A program made the translations under genes and the position numbers. From contig JAGCCX010000045.1 of the NCBI GenBank assembly GCA_017651465.1, positions 1 through 64,000 on the forward strand: a stretch of DNA of 64,000 nt. The letters are read 5' to 3'. Each line of letters begins with the position of its first letter. The stretch's first letter is position 1. Source of the stretch: Bacteroidales bacterium. Lineage in GTDB: Bacteria > Bacteroidota > Bacteroidia > Bacteroidales > UBA932. This document shows positions 52,083 to 60,160 of the stretch, in pieces. The notes under the pieces were generated by a model that was not told the DNA's origin, searched no databases, and worked only from the letters and a program-made list of their open reading frames with translations.

Positions 52083-52115
52083 AAAGTGGCGCGGATTCAG
52101 GTCCGCGCCACTTTT
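52083..52115. terminator. Terminator between gdhA and the epimerase gene
   Basis: AAAGTGGCGCGGA (52083-52095) and TCCGCGCCACTTT (52102-52114) form a perfect 13-bp stem with a six-base loop. T or A runs are on both sides, so it can serve the two convergent genes. Confidence 0.9.
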
Positions 52116-52116
52116 G

Positions 52117-53301
52117 TTATAGTGAATCAGCAATTTCCTGCAGGGTGTTTCCGATTTGGTAAAGCCCGCGGGGGACGTGGAAGCAGCCCTTCCATTTGCC
52201 TCCCTTGAGGGGGAGCAGCACCTCGCCGCGGCGGTTCAGGTAGCCAAACCATTCGGGGTAATCGGGATCTTTGAAATAGGTCCACAGATAGTCGTCAAGG
52301 CGAAGGAACCAGTCGAGGGCAAGTTGGTTGCCGGTGAGTTTATATCCCTTGATCATACAGATTGCGGCCTCGAGATGCACCCACCAAAGTTTCTGGTCCC
52401 ATTCCAGCTCCTGCGTGGGATGCCCAAGGCGGTCCATAAAGTAGAATATTCCGCCGTATTCTTTGTCCCAGCCGTATTCTATGACGCCCAGGGCAATCGA
52501 CATACTCTTTTCGATGATTTCCGGGCGCTTGAGCCTTAATCCGAGGTTCATCATAAACCAAAGGGCCTCCAGGTCGTGCCCCGGATTGACTTTCCTCCCC
52601 TCGAAGCAGTCCAGCAGGGTTCCGTCGGGGGCAAGATTCTCCACCATCACTCCAATCGAGGGCTGGTAAAATACGTCGAACACTTCGTGGAGCGCCTCCT
52701 CGATGGTTTTGTCCAGCAGGGTCTTGTCGTCGATGATGGGTTCGATCTCCAGGGCCATATTGCATATAATCATCGGCAGGGCGAAGTCTTTCATCGGCCT
52801 GGTGCCGGGGTAGCCTTTGGACCATATTCCCTTAGGGTTGGAACGCCGCTCAAGGATACGCTGGAAGGTCTTGCGGGCCGCATCGGCCCAGCGCTGGTCG
52901 CCGGTAGCTACGGAGAGCTGGGCGAACGCCATACAGGCGAAGGTGTTGGAGAAGATATTGTAGGGCTGCACCAGCGGGGCGCCCTCGCGGTTGAGGGAGA
53001 AGTAAAAGTCAAAATTGCCGTTGTGGCCGTGCTTGAGCAGGAATTCACCTCCTTGGAGGGCGCATTCGAGCCAGCGGTGGTTTTTCTCTACCTTATTATA
53101 GAGCATCGCGAACATCCAGACTTCACGGCCCTGCAGCCACACGAACTTGTCGGTATCGAAGACGCTGCCGTCCCTGTCAAGGCAGGTGAAGTAGCCGCCG
53201 TATTTAAGGTCCTGGGAATTGTCCAGCCAGAAGGGGAGGACGCCTGAATAAAGCTCATTGCGGTAGCGGGCCGCCATTGCGGAGAATTCTTGCTTGGTCA
53301 T
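52117..53301 (-). CDS. AGE-family epimerase (N-acylglucosamine 2-epimerase-like)
   Basis: A 394-residue alpha6/alpha6-barrel protein of the N-acylglucosamine 2-epimerase/cellobiose epimerase superfamily. DTDKFVWLQGREVWMFAMLYN, NPGHDLEALWFMMN and ELEWDQKLWWVHLEAAI carry the conserved Arg, His and Glu residues of the pocket; the catalytic His pair is in GHD and VHLE. The animal-type enzyme interconverts GlcNAc and ManNAc in sialic acid use. The next gene across is a sugar carrier, and hexosamine enzymes lie further on, so an amino sugar is plausible, but cellobiose- or mannose-type substrates are not excluded. Confidence 0.8.
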   Translation of the reverse strand: MTKQEFSAMAARYRNELYSGVLPFWLDNSQDLKYGGYFTCLDRDGSVFDTDKFVWLQGREVWMFAMLYNKVEKNHRWLECALQGGEFLLKHGHNGNFDFYFSLNREGAPLVQPYNIFSNTFACMAFAQLSVATGDQRWADAARKTFQRILERRSNPKGIWSKGYPGTRPMKDFALPMIICNMALEIEPIIDDKTLLDKTIEEALHEVFDVFYQPSIGVMVENLAPDGTLLDCFEGRKVNPGHDLEALWFMMNLGLRLKRPEIIEKSMSIALGVIEYGWDKEYGGIFYFMDRLGHPTQELEWDQKLWWVHLEAAICMIKGYKLTGNQLALDWFLRLDDYLWTYFKDPDYPEWFGYLNRRGEVLLPLKGGKWKGCFHVPRGLYQIGNTLQEIADSL

Positions 53302-53308
53302 AGTAGTG

Positions 53309-53336
53309 CAAATTTAACAATTTATTGGTACATTTG
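53309..53336. promoter_or_regulatory. Overlapping divergent promoters of the epimerase and sugar transporter
   Basis: Minus strand: TAAATTTG (53316-53309), seven bases before ATG 53301. Plus strand: TACATTTG (53329-53336), five bases before ATG 53342. Both match the -7 consensus, and only 12 bases separate them, so each -33 region falls on the other promoter. Confidence 0.55.
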
Positions 53337-53341
53337 TATCT

Positions 53342-54727
53342 ATGAGCAAGACTGTAAATATGGGATACGTCGTATTCCTTTGTGTGGTGGCCGCTTTGGG
53401 CGGCATTTTGTTCGGTTACGATACCGCTGTAATCTCCGGAACCACAAGCGTTGTCAAGGCCCAGTTCGGACTTTCTACCGGTCTGGAGGGCTGGTATGTG
53501 GGTTGCGCCCTGATAGGTTCCATAATCGGCGTGGCGCTTGCGGGTATGCTCAGCGACGGTATGGGACGCAAAAAGACTATGTTCCTCTCGGCCCTGATGT
53601 TCAGTATCTCCGCCATAGGGTGCGCCGTGTGTTCCGACTTCGCCCAGCTGGTGGTGTTCCGTATGATAGGCGGATTCGGAATCGGCGTGGTATCCATAGT
53701 GTCGCCTATCTATATCTCGGAAGTGGCCCCCGCCGAACGCAGGGGTACCCTGGTATCTTTATATCAGCTTGCCATAACCATAGGCTTCCTGCTGGCTTAT
53801 CTTGCCAACTATCTGATACTCAAGGGGGCCGAGCTCGATTCGACCGATCCTGCCCTCTCATCCCGTATTATGAACAGCGAATATTGGAGGGGGATGCTTG
53901 GCAGCGAGACCATACCCGACCTGCTTTTCCTCGTGGTTATCTTCTTTATCCCCGAGAGTCCCCGCTGGCTTACGGTCAAGGGGCGCGATGGTAAAGCCCT
54001 GGGCATACTGCAGCGTATCTACGGTACGACCCAGGCGGCTTCGGAGCAGCTTGACGCTACCCGCGAGTCCATCGCAGGAGAGGTCAAGAGCGAGTGGCGC
54101 ACCCTGCTTGAGCCGGGTATATTCAAGGCCGTGCTCATTGGTTCCGCCATTGCCATCCTGGGCCAGTTTATGGGAGTCAACGCCGTGCTTTATTACGGGC
54201 CCAAGATATTTATGGACGCCGGACTCAGCGGCGAAGGATCGCTGTTGAGCACCGTGCTCGTGGGCGTGGTGAATATGCTTACCACGGTGATCGCGCTGCT
54301 TATCATCGACAAGGTGGGGCGCAAGAAACTTGTCTGGTGGGGCGTGGGAGGTATGATAGCGTGCCTGATGATGATAGGGCTGTATTTCGCTCTGGGCAGC
54401 CTTCCTACGTGGTTCCTGCTTGTCTTTTTCCTGCTTTACGTGTTCTGCACCGCTATTTCTATCAGCGCCGTGGTGTTCGTGCTGCTTAGCGAGATGTATC
54501 CCAACCGGGTCCGCGGCCTTGCTATGTCGGTGGCCGGACTCGCTCTCTGGGTGGGAACCTATCTCATCGGCCAGCTCACCCCGTGGATGCTCGAGACCCT
54601 GACTCCCGCCGGCACATTCTTCCTCTTTGCCTTTATGTGCCTGCCTTACCTCTTCATTATGTGGAAATGGGTTCCCGAGACCACCGGTAAGAGCCTGGAG
54701 GAGATTGAGGCATACTGGAAGTCTTAA
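53342..54727 (+). CDS. MFS sugar porter family transporter (XylE-like)
   Basis: A 461-residue carrier with 12 predicted membrane segments. Sugar porter signatures are present: GGILFGYDTAVISG in segment 1, the loop GRKKTM, RMIGGFGIGVVSIVSPIYISEVAPAERRG-type pattern in segment 4-5, FFIPESPRWL before the central loop, GQFMGVNAVLYYGPKIF in segment 7 and KWVPETTGKSLEEIE at the end. It most likely moves a monosaccharide with a proton. It is divergent from the epimerase gene, suggesting uptake of the epimerase substrate. Confidence 0.9.
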   Translation: MSKTVNMGYVVFLCVVAALGGILFGYDTAVISGTTSVVKAQFGLSTGLEGWYVGCALIGSIIGVALAGMLSDGMGRKKTMFLSALMFSISAIGCAVCSDFAQLVVFRMIGGFGIGVVSIVSPIYISEVAPAERRGTLVSLYQLAITIGFLLAYLANYLILKGAELDSTDPALSSRIMNSEYWRGMLGSETIPDLLFLVVIFFIPESPRWLTVKGRDGKALGILQRIYGTTQAASEQLDATRESIAGEVKSEWRTLLEPGIFKAVLIGSAIAILGQFMGVNAVLYYGPKIFMDAGLSGEGSLLSTVLVGVVNMLTTVIALLIIDKVGRKKLVWWGVGGMIACLMMIGLYFALGSLPTWFLLVFFLLYVFCTAISISAVVFVLLSEMYPNRVRGLAMSVAGLALWVGTYLIGQLTPWMLETLTPAGTFFLFAFMCLPYLFIMWKWVPETTGKSLEEIEAYWKS

Positions 54728-54752
54728 TAACCAGGCAGATAGAATGAAGATT

Positions 54753-54788
54753 ACTGCACCTGTTTTTTGTGTGTAAAAACTTAGGTGT
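54753..54788 (+). other. Imperfect hairpin after the sugar transporter
   Basis: CACCT and AGGTG bracket TTTTT and AAAAA around a seven-base loop. The stem is AT-rich inside and is not followed by a T run, so it is only a weak terminator candidate for the transporter gene. Confidence 0.3.
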
Positions 54789-54815
54789 AGTGTGGTGTTA
54801 TTTGTAAATATTCAC

Positions 54816-54823
54816 TATATTTG
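54816..54823 (+). promoter_or_regulatory. -7 box of the small ORF and lipoprotein unit
   Basis: TATATTTG, an exact TAnnTTTG match, 42 bases before the small ORF at 54866. No clear -33 element was found at 19-21 bases upstream. Confidence 0.5.
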
Positions 54824-54865
54824 CAAGGTTGCATAAAATCGAAGATTTTGTTCACACATAACATT

Positions 54866-55012
54866 ATGATTAAAAACATTAAAACACCTGTTTCCGGGGG
54901 CTATACCGCCCCCTGGAGCGAGCTTCTGGAGACTCTTCCGGAAGAGATTCTGTGCGTCAGCGGCGATGGTGAAATCGATCCCGTCACTGAAGAAAGCTGG
55001 GGAACTTTTTAA
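54866..55012 (+). CDS. 48-residue ORF upstream of a surface lipoprotein
   Basis: A short acidic peptide beginning MIKNIKTPVSGG and ending in LCVSGDGEIDPVTEESWGTF. It has no signal peptide or membrane segment. Similar short ORFs with a pattern LCxSG..acidic..W near the end are common before exported proteins in Bacteroidota, as I recall, but have no known role. It is placed behind its own promoter and 12 bases before the lipoprotein ATG at 55025, so the two are co-transcribed and perhaps translationally coupled. Confidence 0.6.
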   Translation: MIKNIKTPVSGGYTAPWSELLETLPEEILCVSGDGEIDPVTEESWGTF

Positions 55013-55024
55013 TTGACTGAGGTT

Positions 55025-57508
55025 ATGAAAAAAGTATTCCGTACTATCGTTGTGCTGGCTGTAGCAGCCGTCGCAATGTCCGCCTGCAAAAAAGAAATGC
55101 AGGAAGCCCCTGTTGCCACCGGCATCAAGGTCGATTTCGTAGCCCAAAGCCTGGACACCAAAACTGAGTTCGGTACCGCTTCCGGAAGCACGATTCCCGT
55201 GCTCTGGCAGGCCGGCGACAAAGTCACGGTAATGGTTAATCCCAAAACTACCAAGAATGGAGCTTCTACTGAGGTAACACCTTCATCTGATTTTAAGAAG
55301 GCTACATTTGAAGGTACAATACCCGATGGCCTGGAGGCTCCGTATAATTTCTATGTATTGTCTCCTTCTTCTCAATGGGTATCGGCGGGAACGAATGGAA
55401 CATACGGCGAGTATATCCAATTTACTATTCCCACGGTTCAGAACCCTGTTTCCGGCAATATCGATCCTGAAGCCCAGGTTGTTTTAGCCCGGTCGGAAGA
55501 GTATCCCGATGCTCCTACAAGCTCAATACCTCTGAGCTTCAAGCATATGGCCGCTTATGGCGTGCTCTCCTTAGCAAATCTGAACACGGCAGGAAAGACG
55601 ATTGAAAACATTACTCTTGAATTCGGAAGCCTGGGAATTGCCGGTAGATACATATACAAAACTGCTGAAAATGAGGTGATTATCAACAATCCTTCCTCTT
55701 CTATCATCCTGAATACCAGCGAAACCGAGAATATTCATTTCGCCATCGGTCCCGCTGATATTTCCGGGATAACGATGAAGGTCAGTGTGGGTGTGAGTGA
55801 CGGTAGTTATGAGCAAGAGGTAACAGTTCCCTCAGGTAAAGAATTCAAGACCGGGGTGATTTCACATTTCACAGTTGATATGAGCGGCGCTTCCTTCGTG
55901 AAGGCTAAGAGCTATGCTCTCGTAACCGATCTGTCAACTCTTTCTGTCGGGGACAAGCTTATCATTGCCACCGTTAAAGAAGATTTCAATGTTGATAATG
56001 TCAAGGGCAAGGCTGCGATGAGTACCACTCAGAACACCCACAACCGCCAGGCAGTTCAGATAACGGAATTCATGCAGGAAGGGAAGATCTACAACCCCAG
56101 TTCTTTGGTTGATGTATTTACCCTCGAGGCCAGTTCAATCAACGGAACGTGGTTGCTCAAGAGTTCAAATGATACTTACCTCGGCCGAAATGATGCTTCC
56201 GGCAGGTCTGGTAGCAACGATTTGCACGAATACACCGATTTATCCGCCACTGAGACCCTTAACTGCTGCAGTTGGACTATTTCTTCCGAAGATTCTCAGA
56301 CTTCAGCCGTTACACTCAAGTCCAACGCAACTGTAACCGACAGGGTTTATATCCGTGCAAACATTTCCGGCACTACTTATATCTTCTCTTGCTACAAGTC
56401 AGGTCAGAATCCTGTATGTCTGTATCGTGAGGAAGTGAGTGATACTCCCGAGCCCGAAAAGGAACTCACCGTGGAGCGCGTATGGGGCCTTTATCCCGCT
56501 GATTATCCTGCAGGCATCGGCATAGCCGAAGGCAATAGGGATCGTGCAGCTGCAATGGATGAGGAGAATGTTTATGTTGTCGAGGCCAATGTTACAAATT
56601 ACGGTATCAAGGCGGTCAGCATTGCTGATCCTACCAAGGTAAAGAACGTCAATGTAACGGGAGTCGACGGCGGAACATTCAAGACTGCCTGCGTTCGTAC
56701 AATCTACAGCACCACTCTGAAGAAGCATGTACTGCTTGCCTGTAGTCTTGTTACCGGATCCGGCGAAGCCTTTAAGATTTACTCTTGGGAGAACGGCATT
56801 GACAATGCCCCTACCGTTCAACTGACTTGGAATGTCGGAAATAACCGCAGGTTCGGTGATTTCTTTACCGTTACCGGCACCTGGGAAGACGGGCATATCT
56901 GGCTGAGGAACAACCAGCCCGATATGGATCACGACTGCAACCTCACGGCACAGTTCCCTATCAAGAACGGTGTGGTTACCCAGCAATGGCCCAATGCTTT
57001 CCGCAACGGCTACGGCGGTTCCAAGGGAGCGGGTTCCATTTATTTCTATCAGCACGGCACTGCGCCTTGTGTGCTGATTACCGACGCTATAGGTATGTTC
57101 TTCAATATCAATGACACAGCCGGCGAGGAATGGGGCAACGGCGATGATGTGAGCGCGTGGAAAAACATCTTCGGCATCACTCCTTTTGAATTCAATGGCG
57201 AGAAGTACATTGCATATCTTAAGATGTACAATTTAGCACGTGGATGGCTTACCATCATAAAGGATGTAAACGGAACGGCCTCCGGCTTCAAGGATACTCT
57301 CATCAAGGGCAAAGAAGCCGAAAACATTGTCTTCCAGGGTGCGGTTCAGCTTAACAGCGACACGCCTTCCACCGATACTACCGGCACCGGTCAGTACTCA
57401 AATTTCACTTCCGGCAGCTGTTCAGTCATTGAAAAGGAAGACTGCGTTTTGATTATGGGACATCAGCAGAATGTGGGCCTCGCCCTCTTCAAGATGTATA
57501 TGAAATAG
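55025..57508 (+). CDS. Fimbrillin-like surface lipoprotein with an unknown C-terminal domain
   Basis: An 827-residue predicted lipoprotein. I use ATG 55025 (MKKVFRTIVVLAVAAVAMSAC, lipidated C21); a TTG four codons earlier is possible. Residues of about 30-290 have the fimbrillin-like pattern TKTEFGTASGSTIPVLWQAGDKVTVM, SFKHMAAYGVLSL, ITLEFGS and so on. A middle domain (about 300-475) carries a YALVTDLSTLSVGDKLII start seen in nuclease- or binding-associated repeats. From about 485 a third domain (WGLYPADYPAGIGI to GLALFKMYMK) looks like a beta-propeller or DUF4623-like fold; this is uncertain. Its function is unknown, probably surface binding. Confidence 0.7.
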   Translation: MKKVFRTIVVLAVAAVAMSACKKEMQEAPVATGIKVDFVAQSLDTKTEFGTASGSTIPVLWQAGDKVTVMVNPKTTKNGASTEVTPSSDFKKATFEGTIPDGLEAPYNFYVLSPSSQWVSAGTNGTYGEYIQFTIPTVQNPVSGNIDPEAQVVLARSEEYPDAPTSSIPLSFKHMAAYGVLSLANLNTAGKTIENITLEFGSLGIAGRYIYKTAENEVIINNPSSSIILNTSETENIHFAIGPADISGITMKVSVGVSDGSYEQEVTVPSGKEFKTGVISHFTVDMSGASFVKAKSYALVTDLSTLSVGDKLIIATVKEDFNVDNVKGKAAMSTTQNTHNRQAVQITEFMQEGKIYNPSSLVDVFTLEASSINGTWLLKSSNDTYLGRNDASGRSGSNDLHEYTDLSATETLNCCSWTISSEDSQTSAVTLKSNATVTDRVYIRANISGTTYIFSCYKSGQNPVCLYREEVSDTPEPEKELTVERVWGLYPADYPAGIGIAEGNRDRAAAMDEENVYVVEANVTNYGIKAVSIADPTKVKNVNVTGVDGGTFKTACVRTIYSTTLKKHVLLACSLVTGSGEAFKIYSWENGIDNAPTVQLTWNVGNNRRFGDFFTVTGTWEDGHIWLRNNQPDMDHDCNLTAQFPIKNGVVTQQWPNAFRNGYGGSKGAGSIYFYQHGTAPCVLITDAIGMFFNINDTAGEEWGNGDDVSAWKNIFGITPFEFNGEKYIAYLKMYNLARGWLTIIKDVNGTASGFKDTLIKGKEAENIVFQGAVQLNSDTPSTDTTGTGQYSNFTSGSCSVIEKEDCVLIMGHQQNVGLALFKMYMK

Positions 57509-57532
57509 TTCCCTCCAACTATCCGACACATT

Positions 57533-57558
57533 TCAGGCCGCCTTCCGGGGCGGCCTGA
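57533..57558. terminator. Terminator between the convergent lipoprotein genes
   Basis: TCAGGCCGCC (57533-57542) and GGCGGCCTGA (57549-57558) form a perfect 10-bp stem with a six-base loop. A T-rich stretch follows on the plus strand. Confidence 0.75.
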
Positions 57559-57563
57559 TTTGT

Positions 57564-59972
57564 TTATCTCAGGAAGAATCCTACCGTTGATTTAACTGCG
57601 CGGGAGTTGGAAGTCAATTCGCCGCTCCCTTTAACCTGCATCTGGGTGGAGCCACCACCGTCGAGGTTCATTGCGTAATCGCATCCGATGCCTTTCATCA
57701 CCCGGGCCATTTGGGTCTGCGTTATGTTGCTTGTGACTACCACGAGGTAAACCTTTGCCGTGGAGGAATTGTAGCCGATTGCGGTCCTGGGCCGTGAAGA
57801 GCCGTAGATATTGCCGGAAGTGGTTTCCCAAAGCTCGTAATTGGTGTAATAGACACCTGTCTTGATTTTGTCTTCACTCACGCAGACCTTGCCGCCGTAA
57901 AGCAGCATAGGACCGGTGGAAAGTGCCTCAGAGGGGCTCCACGCCCTTGCCGGGCCGGGGCCGGAACTTGAAGAGGCCTGCGGATAAACTGCGGTTCCGG
58001 CAGGGATGGGACGGTCGAAGAAGTATGGCGTACCGTTCACCAGCGAGCACCAGTAGGCGCCGGGAGTCCCGGAAGCATCTACTCCAAGGATTGCGCGGGT
58101 AACGGGCTGCCAGGTAGTATAGCTGTTGCCGTACCCGCTGCAGGCGGAAATACCGTCGTCGGAAGAGTTGTTATACCGGAGATTTCCGCCGGTGTAGGCC
58201 AGACCTATGTTGCCCTGGCCTCCGAAAATCTGTCCGTTGATGAGTACAAGGGCACCGCTGCTGCTTAGCTGCGAGGCCATAGATATGGCGCTGGTAGTGC
58301 CCATCTTGGCATTGTTCACCCCGAGCTTGATGCCCGAAGAAGCGGAGCAAACAGCCTCTGCAGCGTACCCGTTATAAGAGCCTCCCGCCTTGAAACTGTA
58401 CAGCGAAATGCCGCTGGCTGGAGACTGCAGCGCAGTCCTGCTGATAGAATAAGCTTCCGGCTGGCTGCCCAGGGTAAGGGTCTGGACGGGACTGTAAACG
58501 TAATTGCCGGCGGAATTGTCGAAGCAATACGCTCTCACGTAGCAAGTTTCTCCTATGCGCAGGCAGGCGTTTGGCACGCACTGCGAAAGAGACACCGTTC
58601 CGGTACTGTTGATCACCGGCCCGGGCAGTTTGCCCTCAGCTCCAGCCGACCCGCAGGTGGGGGAGGGGTTGCTGTAACTGAACACTAGTCCGTGTTCGGC
58701 ACCGGTGGACGACAGGCCGCTGATCTTGTAGTTGACAATGAAATTGTAGTAGTTGGCGGCGGAACTCTCGACCGATACGTTCATATTGCTCACTGCGGCG
58801 TTTATGGTCACGTCTTCGAGCCAGGTGGTAGGGGAATCGCCGTATCCGGTCTCGCCATTACACGCAGCACTCACGCCAAGGTCGTATGTCTTTCCGGTGG
58901 TGAGTCCCGAGAAGGTATAAGAATACTGACCGTACTGGCCTGAACCTGTGTTCTGCGATCCGACCAGTTCTCCGGCTCCGGTCGATGCGGCGTCACGAAG
59001 GTAGAACTTGTAGGTGTCGCGCTTGCCTGAGGAGCAAGAGAAAGTAATCGAGGCCGAGGTGGGCGAAGCTTGTCCTCCGGAAGAAATAACGGGAGCGATG
59101 AGCTCGGTGCCGCTCTCGCTTTGGGGCCTGTCGTTTATGACCCCCCAGTCCTTGTCGGCCAGGATGATGTTTGCATTCCGCTTTATTTCAATACCTTTAG
59201 TGGAGGTGTAGCGGTTGTACATCTGGTCGGTATAGTATGTAAGGATGAACCCCTCCGAATAATTGCCGGGGTACACTACGGCGTAGAATCGTTTGCCCCT
59301 GCTCTTCTGCGGGATGGTTACATCCACAAAATTCTTTGATGACGTTGAGGGGTGTACGGTGGGACTGCCGTCGTTGTAGTTTATAGTTGCCGGGCCGGTC
59401 ATTGCAACTGTCCCGTCGCGGCTTTCGATACGGACGCGTGTAACCCAGTCGCCAGGGGCAAGAAAGGAGATCAGCGCCCCGGCGTTTTTGAAGTGAAGGA
59501 TGTTATTGGCGTCCGCCGCCTGGGTATCGACGCGCGCCACCGAGAGATTGGCCGCCGGGTCGTAGCTGCCTGCGACACCTGTCTGGACGCTGGGCAGGGC
59601 AGCGAGCATCGTGCCGGAAGTGGAGACCAGCCGGGCGTCATCGGAAGCAGGGTACAGGGCATAGTAATAACCGTTTGACGTTTCGTGGGACAGTCCGGTA
59701 AAGCTGGCCACGGTGCCGTCTTTTTCGGTTGAAGCTACGTTGAAGGTGGTCCCGGCCTGCCCGGTGGCGGCGAAAATGCTTACGGCATCGGAACTGCTCC
59801 AGTGTATGCTGTAGTCGGGGCCCAGAGTGGTCCTGGTGGCGCCGGAGGCCTCCTGCAGGCCCGTGAAAGTCATCTCTACGAGCTCTCCTGAAGAGCGCTC
59901 AAAGATTTCAGGATTCTGCGGAGTACAAGCGCAGACTCCGATTACCAGGAATAACAAGCGATTGAATTTCAT
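57564..59972 (-). CDS. Phosphodiester glycosidase (NAGPA/DUF2233) lipoprotein with fimbrillin-like and FN3-like domains
   Basis: An 802-residue predicted lipoprotein (signal ending GVCACTPQN, lipidated C16). Residues of about 30-275 are fimbrillin-like (TRTTLGPDYSIHWSSSDAVSIF, LHFKNAGALISF). Two beta-sandwich domains follow; the first (about 290-390, with TFSGLTTGKTYDLGVSAA) looks like FN3. The C-terminal part from about 520 is a phosphodiester glycosidase domain: ALVLINGQIFGG, TGPMLLYGGKVCVSEDK, NYELWETTSGNIYGSSRPRTAIG-type stretch and the signature NLDGGGSTQM (about 769-778). The family includes the human enzyme that removes GlcNAc from GlcNAc-1-P-mannose. ATG 59972 follows AGGAGGA, which overlaps the stop of the short ORF upstream. 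Confidence 0.82.
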   Translation of the reverse strand: MKFNRLLFLVIGVCACTPQNPEIFERSSGELVEMTFTGLQEASGATRTTLGPDYSIHWSSSDAVSIFAATGQAGTTFNVASTEKDGTVASFTGLSHETSNGYYYALYPASDDARLVSTSGTMLAALPSVQTGVAGSYDPAANLSVARVDTQAADANNILHFKNAGALISFLAPGDWVTRVRIESRDGTVAMTGPATINYNDGSPTVHPSTSSKNFVDVTIPQKSRGKRFYAVVYPGNYSEGFILTYYTDQMYNRYTSTKGIEIKRNANIILADKDWGVINDRPQSESGTELIAPVISSGGQASPTSASITFSCSSGKRDTYKFYLRDAASTGAGELVGSQNTGSGQYGQYSYTFSGLTTGKTYDLGVSAACNGETGYGDSPTTWLEDVTINAAVSNMNVSVESSAANYYNFIVNYKISGLSSTGAEHGLVFSYSNPSPTCGSAGAEGKLPGPVINSTGTVSLSQCVPNACLRIGETCYVRAYCFDNSAGNYVYSPVQTLTLGSQPEAYSISRTALQSPASGISLYSFKAGGSYNGYAAEAVCSASSGIKLGVNNAKMGTTSAISMASQLSSSGALVLINGQIFGGQGNIGLAYTGGNLRYNNSSDDGISACSGYGNSYTTWQPVTRAILGVDASGTPGAYWCSLVNGTPYFFDRPIPAGTAVYPQASSSSGPGPARAWSPSEALSTGPMLLYGGKVCVSEDKIKTGVYYTNYELWETTSGNIYGSSRPRTAIGYNSSTAKVYLVVVTSNITQTQMARVMKGIGCDYAMNLDGGGSTQMQVKGSGELTSNSRAVKSTVGFFLR

Positions 59973-59984
59973 AGCAAAGTCCTC

Positions 59985-60134
59985 CTAAAAACCATCGTAT
60001 TCTGTAGGGTCGTCGTACGTCTCGCCTGTGGGGCTTTGCGTAATCAAGAATCCGCACTCAAAGGTGCAGAGGCAGGCGTCGGGCGCCTGGTAGCAAGCAG
60101 CAGAGGTATCTGAATTCAAGTGCGGGTTTTTCAT
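59985..60134 (-). CDS. 49-residue Cys-rich ORF before the NAGPA lipoprotein
   Basis: A short ORF from ATG 60134 to TAG 59987-59985. It has four Cys (14, 21, 23, 27) in CYQAPDACLCTFECGFL and an acidic, Tyr-rich end TYDDPTEYDGF. No signal peptide is seen. The stop codon lies inside the AGGAGGA ribosome binding site of the lipoprotein gene, so translation of the two is likely coupled. Like the 54866 ORF it precedes a large surface lipoprotein and ends acidic with an aromatic-Gly-Phe-type tail. Function unknown. Confidence 0.6.
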   Translation of the reverse strand: MKNPHLNSDTSAACYQAPDACLCTFECGFLITQSPTGETYDDPTEYDGF

Positions 60135-60160
60135 ATCCTGGGTATCGAATATCCTTGCGT

